Below, in pieces: positions 12,800 through 23,572 of a DNA stretch of 64,000 nt. The notes below the pieces were generated by a model that was not told the origin of the DNA, did no database searches, and worked only from the letters and a program-made list of their open reading frames with translations. The translations under genes were made by a program, and so were the position numbers. Source of the stretch: Theristus sp. LFF4_11 (lineage: Eukaryota > Nematoda > Chromadorea > Monhysterida > Xyalidae); assembly GCA_030248135.1 (NCBI GenBank), contig JASANC010000209.1, forward strand, positions 82,905-146,904. The letters are read 5' to 3'. The first letter of the stretch is position 1, and each line of letters opens with the position of its first letter.

Positions 12800-14033
12800 T
12801 AGAGATGTAAGGGTCAAAAAAAAATTTTTTTTTTTAATTTTTTTTTAAAAAAAAGTAAAAAAAATGAGCATTTTTTTTTAATTTTTTTTATTAAAAATTT
12901 TTGAAATTTTTTCTTTAATGTGCCATGAAAATGCCGTTTTTGGCATAATTTTTCGAAAGTTCAACAAAAATTTTCTTTGACTTTACCTTGTCACTTAGTC
13001 TTCAACGCTGCAGGTGGTATTCTGGATTGATTTATCGACTGTTTTCAGCCTTGGTGAGTGATGATCGACTCGTGCATTGAAGTACTTGAGCGTCGCAAAG
13101 GCTAGTTCAACAAATTCCGATGTCGCTAAGGTGAGATAGAAGCAGAGAACTCACATTTACGCATCGTTTTTCAGGATCTCGAAACATAGTTGTTCCAGAG
13201 CCGAGGGGTTGGGGGGGGGGGCCGATATAGATAGCTGGAGCAAATTTTCTAGTTGGATAGATAACTGGAAAATTTTGGGGGGGGGGGCCGCGGGGGGGGC
13301 CATGTGACTTTGGGGGGGGCCGGTCAAAATTTTGAAATTTGATAGATAGATAGCTAAAACGCTAAAAAGCTATAAAAACAGCAAAATAAAGCTAAAAATA
13401 CACTAAAAATCAAATATAAACGCTTTTTTTACCTAAAATTAGCGAAATTTTCAAGAATTACGAGCAAAAATGGTCAATTTTGGTAAAAATTGACTCATTT
13501 TATGTTTTCGAAGACAAAAATTTTCAGATAGATAGCTGGCTGAAAAAATTTTTCAGATAGATAATAGCTGAGCCGAAAAAACCTGTTTGATAGAGATAGA
13601 TTCGAAAAATTTTTGGGGGGGCCGGCCCCCCCCCGCCCCCCCCCCCTAGAACAACTATGTCTCGAAAGGTGGAAATTGCACTGTCTGCCACTGCAAGCGT
13701 AACTTCGTTGGTTGCTCGTTGCTGTTTCGCCTCGTGTCGTCAGCGTGATCACACCGGTTTGTTGTGGAACTTGTTTCCATGTTATTTGAGGTGAATTGAG
13801 AGGCAAAACACGAGACGTGATGTCGTCGGTGGGAAAATGGGGTCGCCGAAACCAAGTCTGAAATTTTCACCCTCCTCCCATATGAGTGGGGGTCATATGG
13901 TAAGTCGGTGGCTCCTCAGATGGTGATATTCGGACTCCCTGAAAAATTCTGAACAACTTTCATTAAAAAAAAATTAAAAAATTTTTTTTTTTAAAGAAAA
14001 AAAATAGAAAATTTTTTTTTCTTGACATCTCTA
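12800..14033. mobile_element. Nested hAT-like MITE (TAGAGATGT ends), copy 1
   Basis: Ends are TAGAGATGTAAGGG and ..CTTGACATCTCTA, with perfect 8-bp duplication TACCTGAC at 12792-12799 and 14034-14041, interrupting the hAT transposase frame. The left flank is a long A/T homopolymer stretch. An opposite-orientation sister copy lies at 28132-28896. The copy is enlarged by another nested element at 13185-13659. Confidence 0.9.
13185..13659. mobile_element. Doubly nested hAT-like MITE (CATAGTTGTTCCAG ends)
   Basis: A 475-bp element with inverted ends CATAGTTGTTCCAG and CTAGAACAACTATG, G-runs just inside, and a gatagatagctg-rich interior. The 8-bp target duplication TCTCGAAA is perfect (13177-13184 and 13660-13667). 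The empty site is visible in the sister element (minus strand near 28515), where cctttcgagatcctg is uninterrupted. Same family as 48943-49221 and the left end at 14524. Confidence 0.9.
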
Positions 14034-14523
14034 TACCTGACACCGCTATTAACAAGCGTGGCAAGCGAACGAATGTTCTCTGAAGCCAGGCAGGTGTTTG
14101 TGTACAGCCAGTCTCGTCTGTCAACTCAGAACGCCGAAAAGGTCATGTTTCTGAATGGAGTGTTGCCAGCACTTGATTATCCCTATGCGATGTGAATTTT
14201 GTCAATTGTTGAATTTTTGGTTGGTTCACGTGCTGTGTCTTGCTGACTTTGTTTCTGTGTCTGTGCTGTTTTATGCTGAAAATGTAATGAAGAAGCGACG
14301 AAATGTGCGTAGATGTTTTTTAGACATAAAAAGGCCATTCCGGTCCGGATTCCGGCAATTTTTGCCGGATCCGGCCCGGCCGGAATGGGCTTTTGCCGGA
14401 TCCGGCCCGGATTCCGGCAAATTTGCCGGATCCATCCCTACTCGAGATCATCAGAATTGATCGAATTTCAAGCCGGTATGTTTGTTTTCACTTCAGCTGG
14501 GGACAATTAGTAACGTTTTGGGG

Positions 14524-15170
14524 CATAGTTGTTCCAGAGCCGAGGGGTTGGGGGGGGGGGCAGTACCGTGGGCCCAAAAAAATTTTCGAGGGGGGGGGGG
14601 GTATGGTACCGTGGGGGGGGTGCCGACCAAAAAGTGAGGGGGGGTCCAACCTATGGTAACGTGGGACCCCCCCCAGGGGGGTCCCATGGGGGGGGGGTGC
14701 ATTTTTTCAAAATTTTCTGTGGGGGGTCCACCCCCCCACTCCCCCCATGAAATTTTTTCGCTTAAATTTGAAAGGAAAAACGCTAAATTTTGCTGCAAAA
14801 TCTTTGAAATTACAATGAAGATGGTCAAGTTATCATATATTCAGCTTATATTATGGACTTTATAGACAAAAAATCATGATTTTCGAAAAAAAATTTAGGG
14901 TGTGCAGAAAATTTTGGGGGGGGGGGGGTGTCCGCCAGACAAAATTTCATGGGGGGGGGGGGGGGGGGGAAAATTTTAGAGGGGTAGGAGGGGGGGGGAG
15001 GGGGGGGGGGGGGGGTGGGGGGGGCCCCCCCCCCCCCGGGGGGGGGGGGGGGGGGGCCCCCCCCCCCCGGGGGTGTGGGGGGGGGGGGGTGGGTTAAAAA
15101 AATTTATTTTTTTATTTTGTTTTTTTTTTATAAAAAAAAGGGGGGGGGGGTGGGTTGTGGCCTTTATTTA
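14524..15170. repeat. Poly-G repeat cluster (CATAGTTGTTCC and CAGTACCGTGGGC ends)
   Basis: Begins with the CATAGTTGTTCCAGAGCCG terminus. At 14561 the CAGTACCGTGGGC terminus of a second family follows. Runs of 10-20 G dominate, with a shared internal block around 14755-14900 that recurs at 23820-23965 and 27680-27825. No right-hand termini are identifiable before the foldback at 15201, so the order of events is unclear. All apparent reading frames here are homopolymer artefacts (poly-Gly or poly-Pro). Confidence 0.7.
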
Positions 15171-15200
15171 AGATCGGCTTTTTTAGAATACCGACCCCCT

Positions 15201-17835
15201 TAGGCACAGTTTTTGAAAAGTTCTCAAATTTTGACGAAATTAGCACCAATCGAACCGTCTCGATGCGCTGAGTTCGAAAATCATATTTATTTTTTAATTT
15301 GACCCGGTTTTATGCTTCAAAAAACGAAAAAACCGTTTTTTTGGGGGATCTTTAGAAAAATGGTTCTAACTCGCCTCTGCGTTAAGCTATTAACAAAATT
15401 CAAAAACCAATCGATTTCGCTATTGCTTGCGCACATTTTTCATGTTAACAATGTTATACAAAAAATGCTGTTTTATGCTTTAAATTTGAGAAAAACTAAA
15501 AGAGTATGTGGTTTTTGCCCTGTTTAGGCACTTTTAAAGCGGATGCGGAGTAGGGTTGCTAAGTGATTCTGAAAGCCCTTGAAAAATGCTACAAGTATGC
15601 AAAAAATAAAAAAAATCGGTTGCCCTTTAAGAAGTAACGAAGCATTACAATATCGGTCGCGCGCATACATAAAGGGTATTTCCCGGTATGTCGACAAATT
15701 GTGGAGCAACGGAGACAAAAACCAAAAACGGGTATTAGGGCAACTTTTTGCGCTGAATCCGAAAAAGTAAGTGCCGTTGCGAAATTTTGTTACAGTAACC
15801 CAATATTTGCAATTTTTTGGCTTTTTGGCTCTTTTTTGGATTGTTTCTAATCCGTGTGGTGTTATACTTGAACTAATCAGGTCAAATTTGGTATCAATCG
15901 GCTCCCCTTGATTATGCGAACAATTTCCATTTAGATACCGCAACTATATTATAATTACCGTAACCCGCAGAGCACGATTTTTGCTATTTTTAACCATTTT
16001 TAGGCCTAAAAGTGACATTTTTCATCCCTGTAGTGTTCTAGTTGTTCCAATTGAATCAAATGTGTATCAGTCAATTACTCTTGATCAGATAAACAACTTT
16101 CATTTAGATACCGTAACCACAGTTTGACTTTCGTACCCCTTTAAGCACGGTATTCTACTAAGTTTTCACCATTTTCAGGCATGAAATTGGCTTTATTGTC
16201 CATGCAATGTTATACTTGAACGAATCTAGTCAAATTTAGCATCAATCGAGTCCCGTTGATTAGGCAAACAACTTTCACTCAGATACCATAATCCTTGCTT
16301 GACTACCGTACTTTTTGAAGCACGGTATTTTAGTAATTTTGTACCTTTTTCAAGCCTGAAATTGGCTATTTTGATCCATGTAGTGTTACACTTGAACAAT
16401 TCTAGTCAAATTCGCGATCAGGTTTTTGAACTCAGGTTTTGAACGTTTTTCTAAGTAAGATTTTTTTTACCCAAAATTTTTTTAAGGTTTCAACTTTCAA
16501 CACCTGAGATGGCCTTTACAAATTTGAGGGTGGGGAGGAACACACTTGGAACGGTAGTCAAGCAATGATTACGGTATCTGAGTGAAAGTTGTTTCCCTGA
16601 TCAATGGGAGTGTATTGATCGCGAATTTGACTAGAATTGTTCAAGGGTAACACTACATGGATCAAAATAGCCAATTTCAGGATTGAAAAAGGTACAAAAT
16701 TACTAAAATACCGTGCTTCATGAAGTACGGTAGTCAAACAAGGATTACGGTATCTGAGTGAAAGTTGTTTGCCTAATTAACGGGAGTCGATTGATGCTAA
16801 ATTTGACTAGATTCGTTCAAGTATAACATTGCATGGACCATAAAGCCAATTTCATGCCTGAAAATGGTGAAAACTTATTAGAATACCGTGCTTAAAGGGG
16901 TACGAAAGTCAAACTTTGGTTACGGTATCCAAATGAAAGTTGTTTATCTGGTCAAGACTAATTGACTGATACACATTTGATTCAATTGGAACAACTAGAA
17001 CACTACAGGGATGAAAAATGTCACTTTCAGGCCTAAAAATGGTTAGAAATAGCAAAAATCGTGCTCTGCGGGTTACGGTAATTATAATATAGTTGCGGTA
17101 TCTAAATGGAAATTGTTCGCATAATCAAGGGGAGCCGATTGATACCAAATGTGACCTGATTAGTTCAAGTATAACACCACACGGATTAGAAACAATCCAA
17201 AAAAGAGCCAAAAAGCCAAAAAATTGCAAATATTGGGTTACTGTAACAAAATTTCGCAACGGCACTTACTTTTTCGGATTCAGCGCAAAAAGTTGCCCTA
17301 ATACCCGTTTTTGGTTTTTGTCTCCGTTGCTCCACAATTTGTCGACATACCGGGAAATACCCTTTATGTATGCGCGCGACCGATATTGTAATGCTTCGTT
17401 ACTTCTTAAAGGGCAACCGATTTTTTTTATTTTTTGCATACTTGTAGCATTTTTCAAGGGCTTTCAGAATCACTTAGCAACCCTACTCCGCATCCGCTTT
17501 AAAAGTGCCTAAACAGGGCAAAAACCACATACTCTTTTAGTTTTTCTCAAATTTAAAACATAAAACAGCATTTTTTGTATAACATTGTTAACATGAAAAA
17601 TGTGCGCAAGCAATAGCGAAATCGATTGGTTTTTGAATTTTGTTAATAGCTTAACGCAGAGGCGAGTTAGAACTATTTTTCTAAAGGTCCCCCCAAAAAA
17701 CGGTTTTTTTGTTTTTTGAAACATAAAACCGGGTCAAATTAAAAAATAAATATGATTTTCGAACTCAGCGCATCGAGACGGTTCGATTGGTGCTAATTTC
17801 GTCATAATTTGAAAACTTTTCAAAAACTGTGCCTA
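15201..17835. mobile_element. 2.6 kb foldback element (TAGGCACAG ends)
   Basis: A near-perfect inverted repeat of 2,635 bp, axis near 16510. It starts TAGGCACAGTTTTTGAAAAG and ends CTTTTCAAAAACTGTGCCTA. Each arm contains diverged internal repeats with the phrase ggtatctgagtgaaagttgtt. Mirror-image 139-codon frames at 15524-15943 (minus) and 17093-17512 (plus) are the same sequence read from each arm and match no protein I know. I see no direct repeat at the flanks, so the target duplication and superfamily are undetermined. Confidence 0.8.
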
Positions 17836-18690
17836 GAGGTGTGGAGGCCGGGTCGGTCGACTCAAAAAGCGAGTCTTAAAAGTACATGTACGGTGGTGGT
17901 GGTCCACTCCACTATAAAGGGGGGGGGAGTGAGGGGGGCGGGCGGGAGAAACACAAAAGAAAGAAAAAAGAAAAAAAAAAAAAAAAAAAGGAAGGGGGGG
18001 GCTGGTGGGGGGGGGTTGGTTGGGGGGTGGGGGGGGGGGGGGGGGTGTGTGTTTGGGGGGGGGGGGGGGGTGGGGGGGGGTGGGAAAAAGGAAAGTGGGG
18101 GGGGTTTTTGTTTTTGTCTTGTCAATCTCTAAATTGTTTCTTGAATTGTATTCGTTCAGTGCGGACGTTGCGTGCCATGGAAATCACGTTTAGCCCACCT
18201 GCGAGTAGAGATCTGTGGCAGCGTTGCGACCGTTGGCAGTCGATGGCCGCCGTCTTGTTTCGCTGATCGATCGGTCAGGCCAGCAATTCTGTCTTCAGCC
18301 GATACATAAGGAAACCGTCAGCAACTTTATTGGCTCTATGTGCTACTTTTTGTGTTATTGTTTATTTAAAAGTGCGAAACAGCACAGATCACAAATTTTG
18401 GGATGGCGTCAAACAAAACAAAAACCATATAACAACGCCGAAAAATTGAATCACCACAAAAAAATGTCAAACAGTGCAAAAAACATTTAGTTTCGGCTAC
18501 ACAAAGCAGCTGTTTGTTTACAGATAACATGTCAGATTTTGGCAAGTCCAGATGGCTGTGAAGATTGAACATTTTTGAAAGCACAAACAACAAGCAAGTT
18601 GTGCAATCTAGTGTTCAGCAGTTGACGGGGTGCTGCATGCATCACTCGGTGCGCCTGCAATGAATCAGTCAAACATTTTGAAAACAATTA
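17836..18690. other. Low-complexity G/A tract and unassigned sequence
   Basis: 17915-18110 is an extreme G-run/A-run tract. 18120-18690 is ordinary-composition sequence with no recognised exon. A short GC-richer patch at 18165-18300 could be a gene fragment, but I cannot name it. Confidence 0.4.
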
Positions 18691-19140
18691 CCGTATTACC
18701 TCTAATAAACCCCCATGGGGGTTTATTTCTTCAGCGACTTCTGGGGGTGGGGGTTTATTTTTGGGGGGGCTTTATTTTTTTGGGGGGGGGGGTTATTTGG
18801 AAACCATTTTTAGGGGTGGGCAAAATGGCAAAAATACCTTCCATGGCAGGAAGGAAGTCGCAGAAACTTCTACTCTACATAGAAATTTCCTTTTACAACA
18901 GCCTTTTGTAATGAAATTACCATTAACTCATCCATTTGGGGCCTTTGGTAGCACAATTTCATCATTTTCACTGCAACCAGCCACTGAATTCGCTGGGTAT
19001 GTGTTTCAAACAGGTTTCAATAATCCCCCATGGGGGATTATTTTTTTGGGGGGGGGGATTATTTGGAAACTTGTCGAGGGGGTGGGGGTTTATTTTGGGG
19101 GGGGGGTTTAATTTGGGGGGGGTTAATAGAGGTAATACGG
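18691..19140. mobile_element. TA-flanked poly-G MITE (CCGTATTACC ends), copy 1
   Basis: Ends are CCGTATTACCTCTAATAAAC and ..TTAATAGAGGTAATACGG, flanked by TA on both sides (18689-18690, 19141-19142), as for Tc1/mariner-type MITEs. Each half also contains smaller palindromes such as cccccatggggg. A second copy, over 90% similar by eye, is at 42841-43269. Confidence 0.82.
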
Positions 19141-19142
19141 TA

Positions 19143-20228
19143 TATCGCATGTGCGCGCGCGTGTTTGTTTGTAGTGACTGTTCAACATGCTGATTTATAA
19201 CAGTGAACTGCACTGCCGTCAGACGTGGACTTTACCAATGAATTTGTATCAATGTGCGTTTCACTAACCGTGCTCGTCTGATTGCGTGTCCATCTGCAAC
19301 GCCTGTCTGATGCGTGAGAGTACCACCTTGGCGCCATACCGACACTCCAGTGAGAGTGTGAAATTCAAGAATCCATGTGGCAACAAGTCCAACAGGTCGA
19401 CGCCACGCACTTCACCACCGGAGGCACGCGTGCGAATGCAACCGTGTCGTCCAGCAGTGGGTCGAGGTGGCCGGCCTAGAGGAAAAAAGGAAACGATCGG
19501 TTTCGTTTCACCATCGGTTGTACCGCAGCACCGGGCGTAGACGCAGCGCTGGATGTGCAGTCAATGTTGGCTGTTTTCTCTAATGGCCGCTTGTACGAAA
19601 TCATCTCCACGTTGTACGACGAAAGAGAGGTTGTTGGTTTAATGAAATTTAAATTTAAAACAAAAAAATACGAGAGAAAGGCATTCGCATTAGAAAAGCA
19701 AAGCGTAACTGAGATCCCATACTAAATATCTAGCTGTCAGTTACCAGTTAATCAAAAGCACGGTCAAAACTCGACAGTTCGCTTTGGTAACTGCCAAAAA
19801 TGTACCCAAGAATCGGCCGTGAGCGAGTGCACTGGCGAGACGTTCGGTCGATTGGACGTGCAATCAGAATTCGGGTCAGCATCGGAATCATGACAGAGCA
19901 TCAGCGATCACTGCTCGCTGAGGTAATCCACGAACGAAGTCACTGTCGCCGGTGATGGCAGAGTGCAGCAGATTCGATTGGCGTCGTGTGAATCTCCACG
20001 GTGAGCGCTTGCTCGTGCGTTTGTGCTTGTGCGCCGGTGCTCTGTTGTTGCGCTGACGCTTTGATTGGCTCGGCCGGTTGTTCGCTCTACAAAAATAGAC
20101 CATTCAATCGGATGCTGGAAAAACGAATCTGATCGGATCGATCGCAAAACAAGTCGGATTCGACTGATGCAAATCTGATTTATTGGAGTTGAATACTGGA
20201 ATTGCGGTTGAGCGTCCAAGAGATTTTG
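19143..20228. other. Unassigned region with coding-like composition
   Basis: Between 19290 and 19640 the sequence is GC-richer than its surroundings, with open frames on the plus strand, including one of about 25 codons containing THFTTGGTRANATVSS. No start, splice pattern or family is recognisable. It could be a gene fragment or a repeat with former coding sequence. 19640-20228 shows nothing I recognise. Confidence 0.25.
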
Positions 20229-20236
20229 CTCACCGG

Positions 20237-21757
20237 TAGGGATGGAGCCGGTTCCGGTCCGGATTCCGGATTCCGGCGCCTAAAATTGGATCCGGATCCG
20301 GTCCGGATTCCGGCGCAATTTTGCCGGATCCGGCCGGATCCGGCCGGAATGGCCGAGACCCGCGAATTAACCAGTTGATTCCTCTGTTTCAGAGGTGTTC
20401 AATGGTTTGACAAATTTGTTTCGGTGCTTTGTTGGTTTTGTTGTTGTGCATTTGACATGTGATCAGTGAGCGTTTCTTTAGTTTAGTGTTCTGTTCAATG
20501 GTAAATGGTTCACTGCTTTTGTCTTAAGTGGTAAACTTATGTGCAGCATCGTCCACTTTAAAAAACGTGGCTGCCAGCTTTTGGCCGACGTTGTTGATGA
20601 ACAATAGCAGTTTTTTTAAAATCAGCCATCTTCGTTGGTCATATTCAGTTAGCTGTGAAACAGTTGCTTTTTTGTGAGCCCCAGAACACCAGAGATTTTA
20701 GCGACGTGTGTTACCGTGGGTGTGCGGGGTGCCGTGACCCCCTAAAACCCGATAACCCCCCCCAACGACGAATCCACGAGACGACGAATCCATTTGAATG
20801 GTGTTGCCCGCCGTTTGCGCACTGAAGCAGCGCATCGAACAAGTCGATGCGAGGGGCATTGGTACGACGAAAAAAACGCTGCTGACCAGCATCGACACAC
20901 GCTTCCGTGCGCTTTTCCACAACGAATCCAACATCATGGCCACGTACGTTGATTCGCGATTCAAGAATACTGCAGTCGTCTTCGAAAATGAAGGCGCGAT
21001 TCGTTGTGAACTACTTCACATTGCAAAGAAAATCTTGAAACGACCGGAGACACCCACAAACTGCGACGATACATCCGAGATCGCGAACAACGACGATGAC
21101 GAAAGTGAACGCGAGCCCGAACCAAAAAAGAAATCGACTGGCCTCTACGGAGGCATCGAGTTTCACGCTGCGCGACCGCGCAACCCGTCAGGCGAATCCA
21201 GTCTCGAAGACTAACTGCGCGGCGAAATGAATATGTACGAGTCGGATGACTTTATCGACGAACCGGACAAAAGTGATCCAATGCTAGACTTTTGGCGGCT
21301 GAACTCGTCTAAATGCCCCAAACTATCGACAATCGCGCGCAGATACCTGGCACCGCTACCAACAAGCGTGGCAAGCGAACGAATGTTCTCTGAAGCCAGG
21401 CAGGTGTTTGTGTACAGCCGATCTCGTCTGTCAACTCAGAACGCCGAAAAGGTCATGTTTCTGAATGGAGTGTTGCCAGCACTTGATTATCCCTATGCGA
21501 TGTGAATTTTGTCAATTGTTGTTGTTGTAATTTTTGGTTGGTTCACGTGCTGTGTCTTGCTGACTTTGTTTCTGTGTCTGTGCTGTTTTATGCTGAAAAT
21601 GTGATGAAGAAGCGACGAAATGTGCGTAGATGTTTTATAGACATAAAAAGGCCATTCCGGTCCGGATTCCGGCAATTTTTGCCGGATCCGGCCCGGCCGG
21701 AATGGGCTTTTGCCGGATCCGGCCCGGATTCCGGCAAATTTGCCGGATCCATCCCTA
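20237..21757 (+). mobile_element. hAT element copy B (TAGGGATGG ends)
   Basis: A 1,521-bp uninterrupted copy of the element at 10157. Ends TAGGGATGGAGCCGG.. and ..GGATCCATCCCTA are flanked by the perfect 8-bp duplication CTCACCGG (20229-20236 and 21758-21765). Subterminal ccggatccgg arrays match copy A. It contains only the 3' part of the transposase gene, so both copies descend from the same internally deleted parent. Confidence 0.93.
20798..21505 (+). pseudogene. hAT transposase C-terminal remnant, copy B
   Basis: The frame reads from VLPAVCALKQRIEQV through TLLTSIDTRFRALF and ATYVDSRFKNTAV to an in-frame TAA at 21212-21214, where copy A has GAA. After the stop it continues to FWRLNSS..ARRYLAPLPTSVASERMFSEA and SRLSTQNAEKVMFLNG, the hAT dimerisation domain, ending TGA at 21503-21505. 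An in-frame TGA directly precedes the first ATG, so the true N-terminus is absent. Unlike copy A, the A-run near 20873 keeps frame; the two copies are therefore disabled by different lesions. Confidence 0.88.
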
Positions 21758-21992
21758 CTCACCGGTTATACATTTGACACTGTACCATCCACTCCACACC
21801 GACCCCCCCCCCCCCTTCAAAATTTGCTTGCCACTCGATCGTCCCCCGTCCGGCAGCCGTCTGGCGCTGGCGTCTGATTGATGCCTGTTTCACACAACGC
21901 ACAATGACACTCGCCAACAAATTGATGTCAAGCCTTTTCATTCACCTTGAACGATTTGCTTGTTTCGTGCGACGTCTGATGACGGTCTGCCG

Positions 21993-22550
21993 CAGTAGCG
22001 AAAGTGCGGGGGGGGGGGGGGGGGGGGGGGGCCCCCGCCCCACCCCCCCTCAGCCGAAAATCCTGCCCGTGCACGGGCAGATACCCGTGTACCCCCCCTC
22101 CCCTCCCCCCCTTTACCTCGACACGGGTACTAGACTCCCCCCCCACCCCCCTCCGCGAGAAAACACGGGATCGCACCCCCCCCTCACGGCGGTCAATCTC
22201 ATCTCAATTTTTTTCCAAAAATACCGTAATTTTTGCATTTTTCTTGACGTTTGTGTCTGTCCCTGCATAGATTTTGTTGTTTCTGACCAAACAAGCAGCT
22301 TGTTTGCACAAAATATTCTGTATTTTACAAGAATTTCTGTGTTTTTCTAATAAAGGCAAAAATTTGGTATTACCCGTGCGATCCCGTGCACCCCCCCCCT
22401 CACGAAATTTTTCTGCCAGTGCACCCCCCCTCAGGAAAATTTGCTGCCCGTGCACCCCCCCCCTCACCGAGAAGGCACCTGACCCCCCCCCCCTCTAAAA
22501 TTTGGCAAACACCCCCCCCCCCCACACCCGAGGTCCCGCTTTCGCTACTG
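21993..22550. mobile_element. hAT-like poly-G/C MITE (CAGTAGCGAAAG ends)
   Basis: A 558-bp element with ends CAGTAGCGAAAGTGCGGGG and ..CCCGCTTTCGCTACTG, and perfect 8-bp duplication GTCTGCCG (21985-21992 and 22551-22558). The interior has the palindrome cccgtgcacggg and many C-runs. Part of a reverse-orientation copy is at 28905-29062. Confidence 0.88.
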
Positions 22551-23478
22551 GTCTGCCGTGGCCGCCGCCCAATTTTGTTATCGGTTCCGGTGCGGCGCGG
22601 GTCATTCGGGTCGTCGTCGAACAAAGAACAAACCAACCACCACCACCACGGTACCCGTAATGCATCATTATTAAAACAGGTGCATGTGCAGTGGCGGTGG
22701 CCCCTGCCCTTTAACACAGGAAAGAAAAAAATGCAAAAACTAAATTGATCATTTTCACCTTATCAAAAAGGCTTCGCTTAGGATTAGGATTAGGTTTAGG
22801 ATTAGGAACCTACAACGACTCATTGCAAGCAACCTCTGATCAGAAATCAAAAAAATCACTTTTAAGTATGTATACAAATCCACGGTACCACCAACATTCA
22901 TTCGAGTCATTCGACATTTGCTTGCAAACGAACAAGCGTCGTTCTCCTTCGTGTTTTCCAAAAACCAGACAGCAGCAGAAAATTTGGAACTTTTGTTTTC
23001 GTTTTGGCTTTGTTAACGTAAATACAGAACATTTTTTAGTTGTTTCCTCCGTCCTAAAGCTTCATTACTAAAGCGCACGCGCACGTGGCATCGGCATGCT
23101 CATGCTCATGATCCACTAGCGCGCCTGCACACGCTCCGGCCCCAATAAGAACTTGTTCAAAACGCAATTGTTCTGACATCTTCCTTCTTGAAAAGGCTTG
23201 GCTTAGGTTAGGATTAGGTCAGGATTATGTTTCGCTTGGAATTAGGCTTTAGGATTAGGTTTTGGTTTAGGCTAGTTTAGGCAACGTCTGCCAACGTCAG
23301 TGGTTTGATTTAGTACGACAGGCCAACCGTTTCCGTTTCTGCAATGAAAACACCCGAATCCAGTTTTCTGCTGCATTGCCAGACAATTACAAACAACAGA
23401 CAAAACTAGAGCGTGAAATATCGAGAAAAAGAATTGGAGCTATTTTTAAATAAAAATACCAACCTACCTCTTCTTGTC
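22551..23478. repeat. Dispersed repeat with TTAGG-like stretches
   Basis: 22670-22860 recurs inverted at 29063-29210 (shared phrases ccttatcaaaaaggctt and attgcaagcaacc). Degenerate telomere-like units (ttaggattaggattagg) occur at 22778-22806 and again at 23190-23275. No gene recognised. Confidence 0.6.
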
Positions 23479-23572
23479 AGTACCGAAGGCGAAAGCAAAT
23501 TTTCGAGGGGGGGGTGTCGTCACGTGGGGGTGCCGAAAATTTTTCAGTGGGGGGGGGGGTGTCAGTCATGGT

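Larger units (their letters stand above)
12241..14195 (+). pseudogene. hAT transposase C-terminal remnant, copy A
   Basis: The readable protein starts about LPAVCALKQRIEQ, runs through TLLTSIDTRFRALF and ATYVDPRFKNTAV (the typical region before the dimerisation domain), an acidic linker, then FWRLNSSKYAKLSTIARRYL. After the nested element it resumes at 14042 with the hAT C-terminal dimerisation motif SVASERMFSEARQ and SRLSTQNAEKVMFLNG; stop TGA at 14193-14195. It is broken twice: an A-run near 12320 is one base shorter than in copy B, shifting the frame, and the 12800-14033 insertion splits it. The BED finger and RNase H-fold N-terminal part are missing. Not functional. Confidence 0.88.
10157..14440 (+). 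mobile_element. hAT element copy A (TAGGGATGG ends), carrying two later insertions
   Basis: Ends are TAGGGATGGAGCCGG.. and ..CCGGATCCATCCCTA, with perfect 8-bp target duplication CTCGAGAT at 10149-10156 and 14441-14448. Both subterminal regions are built from ccggatccgg / ttccggnnccgg tandem motifs, probably transposase-binding arrays. Internally it aligns with copy B at 20237-21757 except for two blocks, 10394-11921 and 12800-14033, each of which has its own inverted ends and 8-bp duplication. It carries the 3' part of a hAT transposase gene but no BED zinc finger or upstream catalytic portion, so it is a deletion derivative. Confidence 0.92.
9127..14522. mobile_element. hAT-like MITE (TAGGGTTGTTAA family), outer copy split by later insertions
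   Basis: Pieces at 9127-9138, 9841-10148 and 14449-14522 read as one element once the two insertions between them are removed. Piece two repeats the inner sister copy (for example the phrase cgactgattttaggcttcga occurs near 9339 and 9969), and piece three matches sister positions about 9530-9600. It starts TAGGGTTGTTAA. Its right end is not found; it is broken again at 14523 by a poly-G element. Confidence 0.7.

Noticed and set aside
14524..15100. Long Gly- or Pro-rich open frames in the G/C-run tracts (also 17860-18130, 22000-22500, 23400-23820, 27310-27710)
   Set aside because: They are produced by homopolymer runs in MITE ends, appear on both strands at once and have no splice or family support.
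15524..17512. Two 139-codon proteins of near-identical sequence on opposite strands
   Set aside because: They are the two arms of one foldback element; no known domain, so not treated as genes.
19590..19625. MADS-box-like phrase SNGRLYE
   Set aside because: Seven residues without the surrounding MADS domain; taken as chance.
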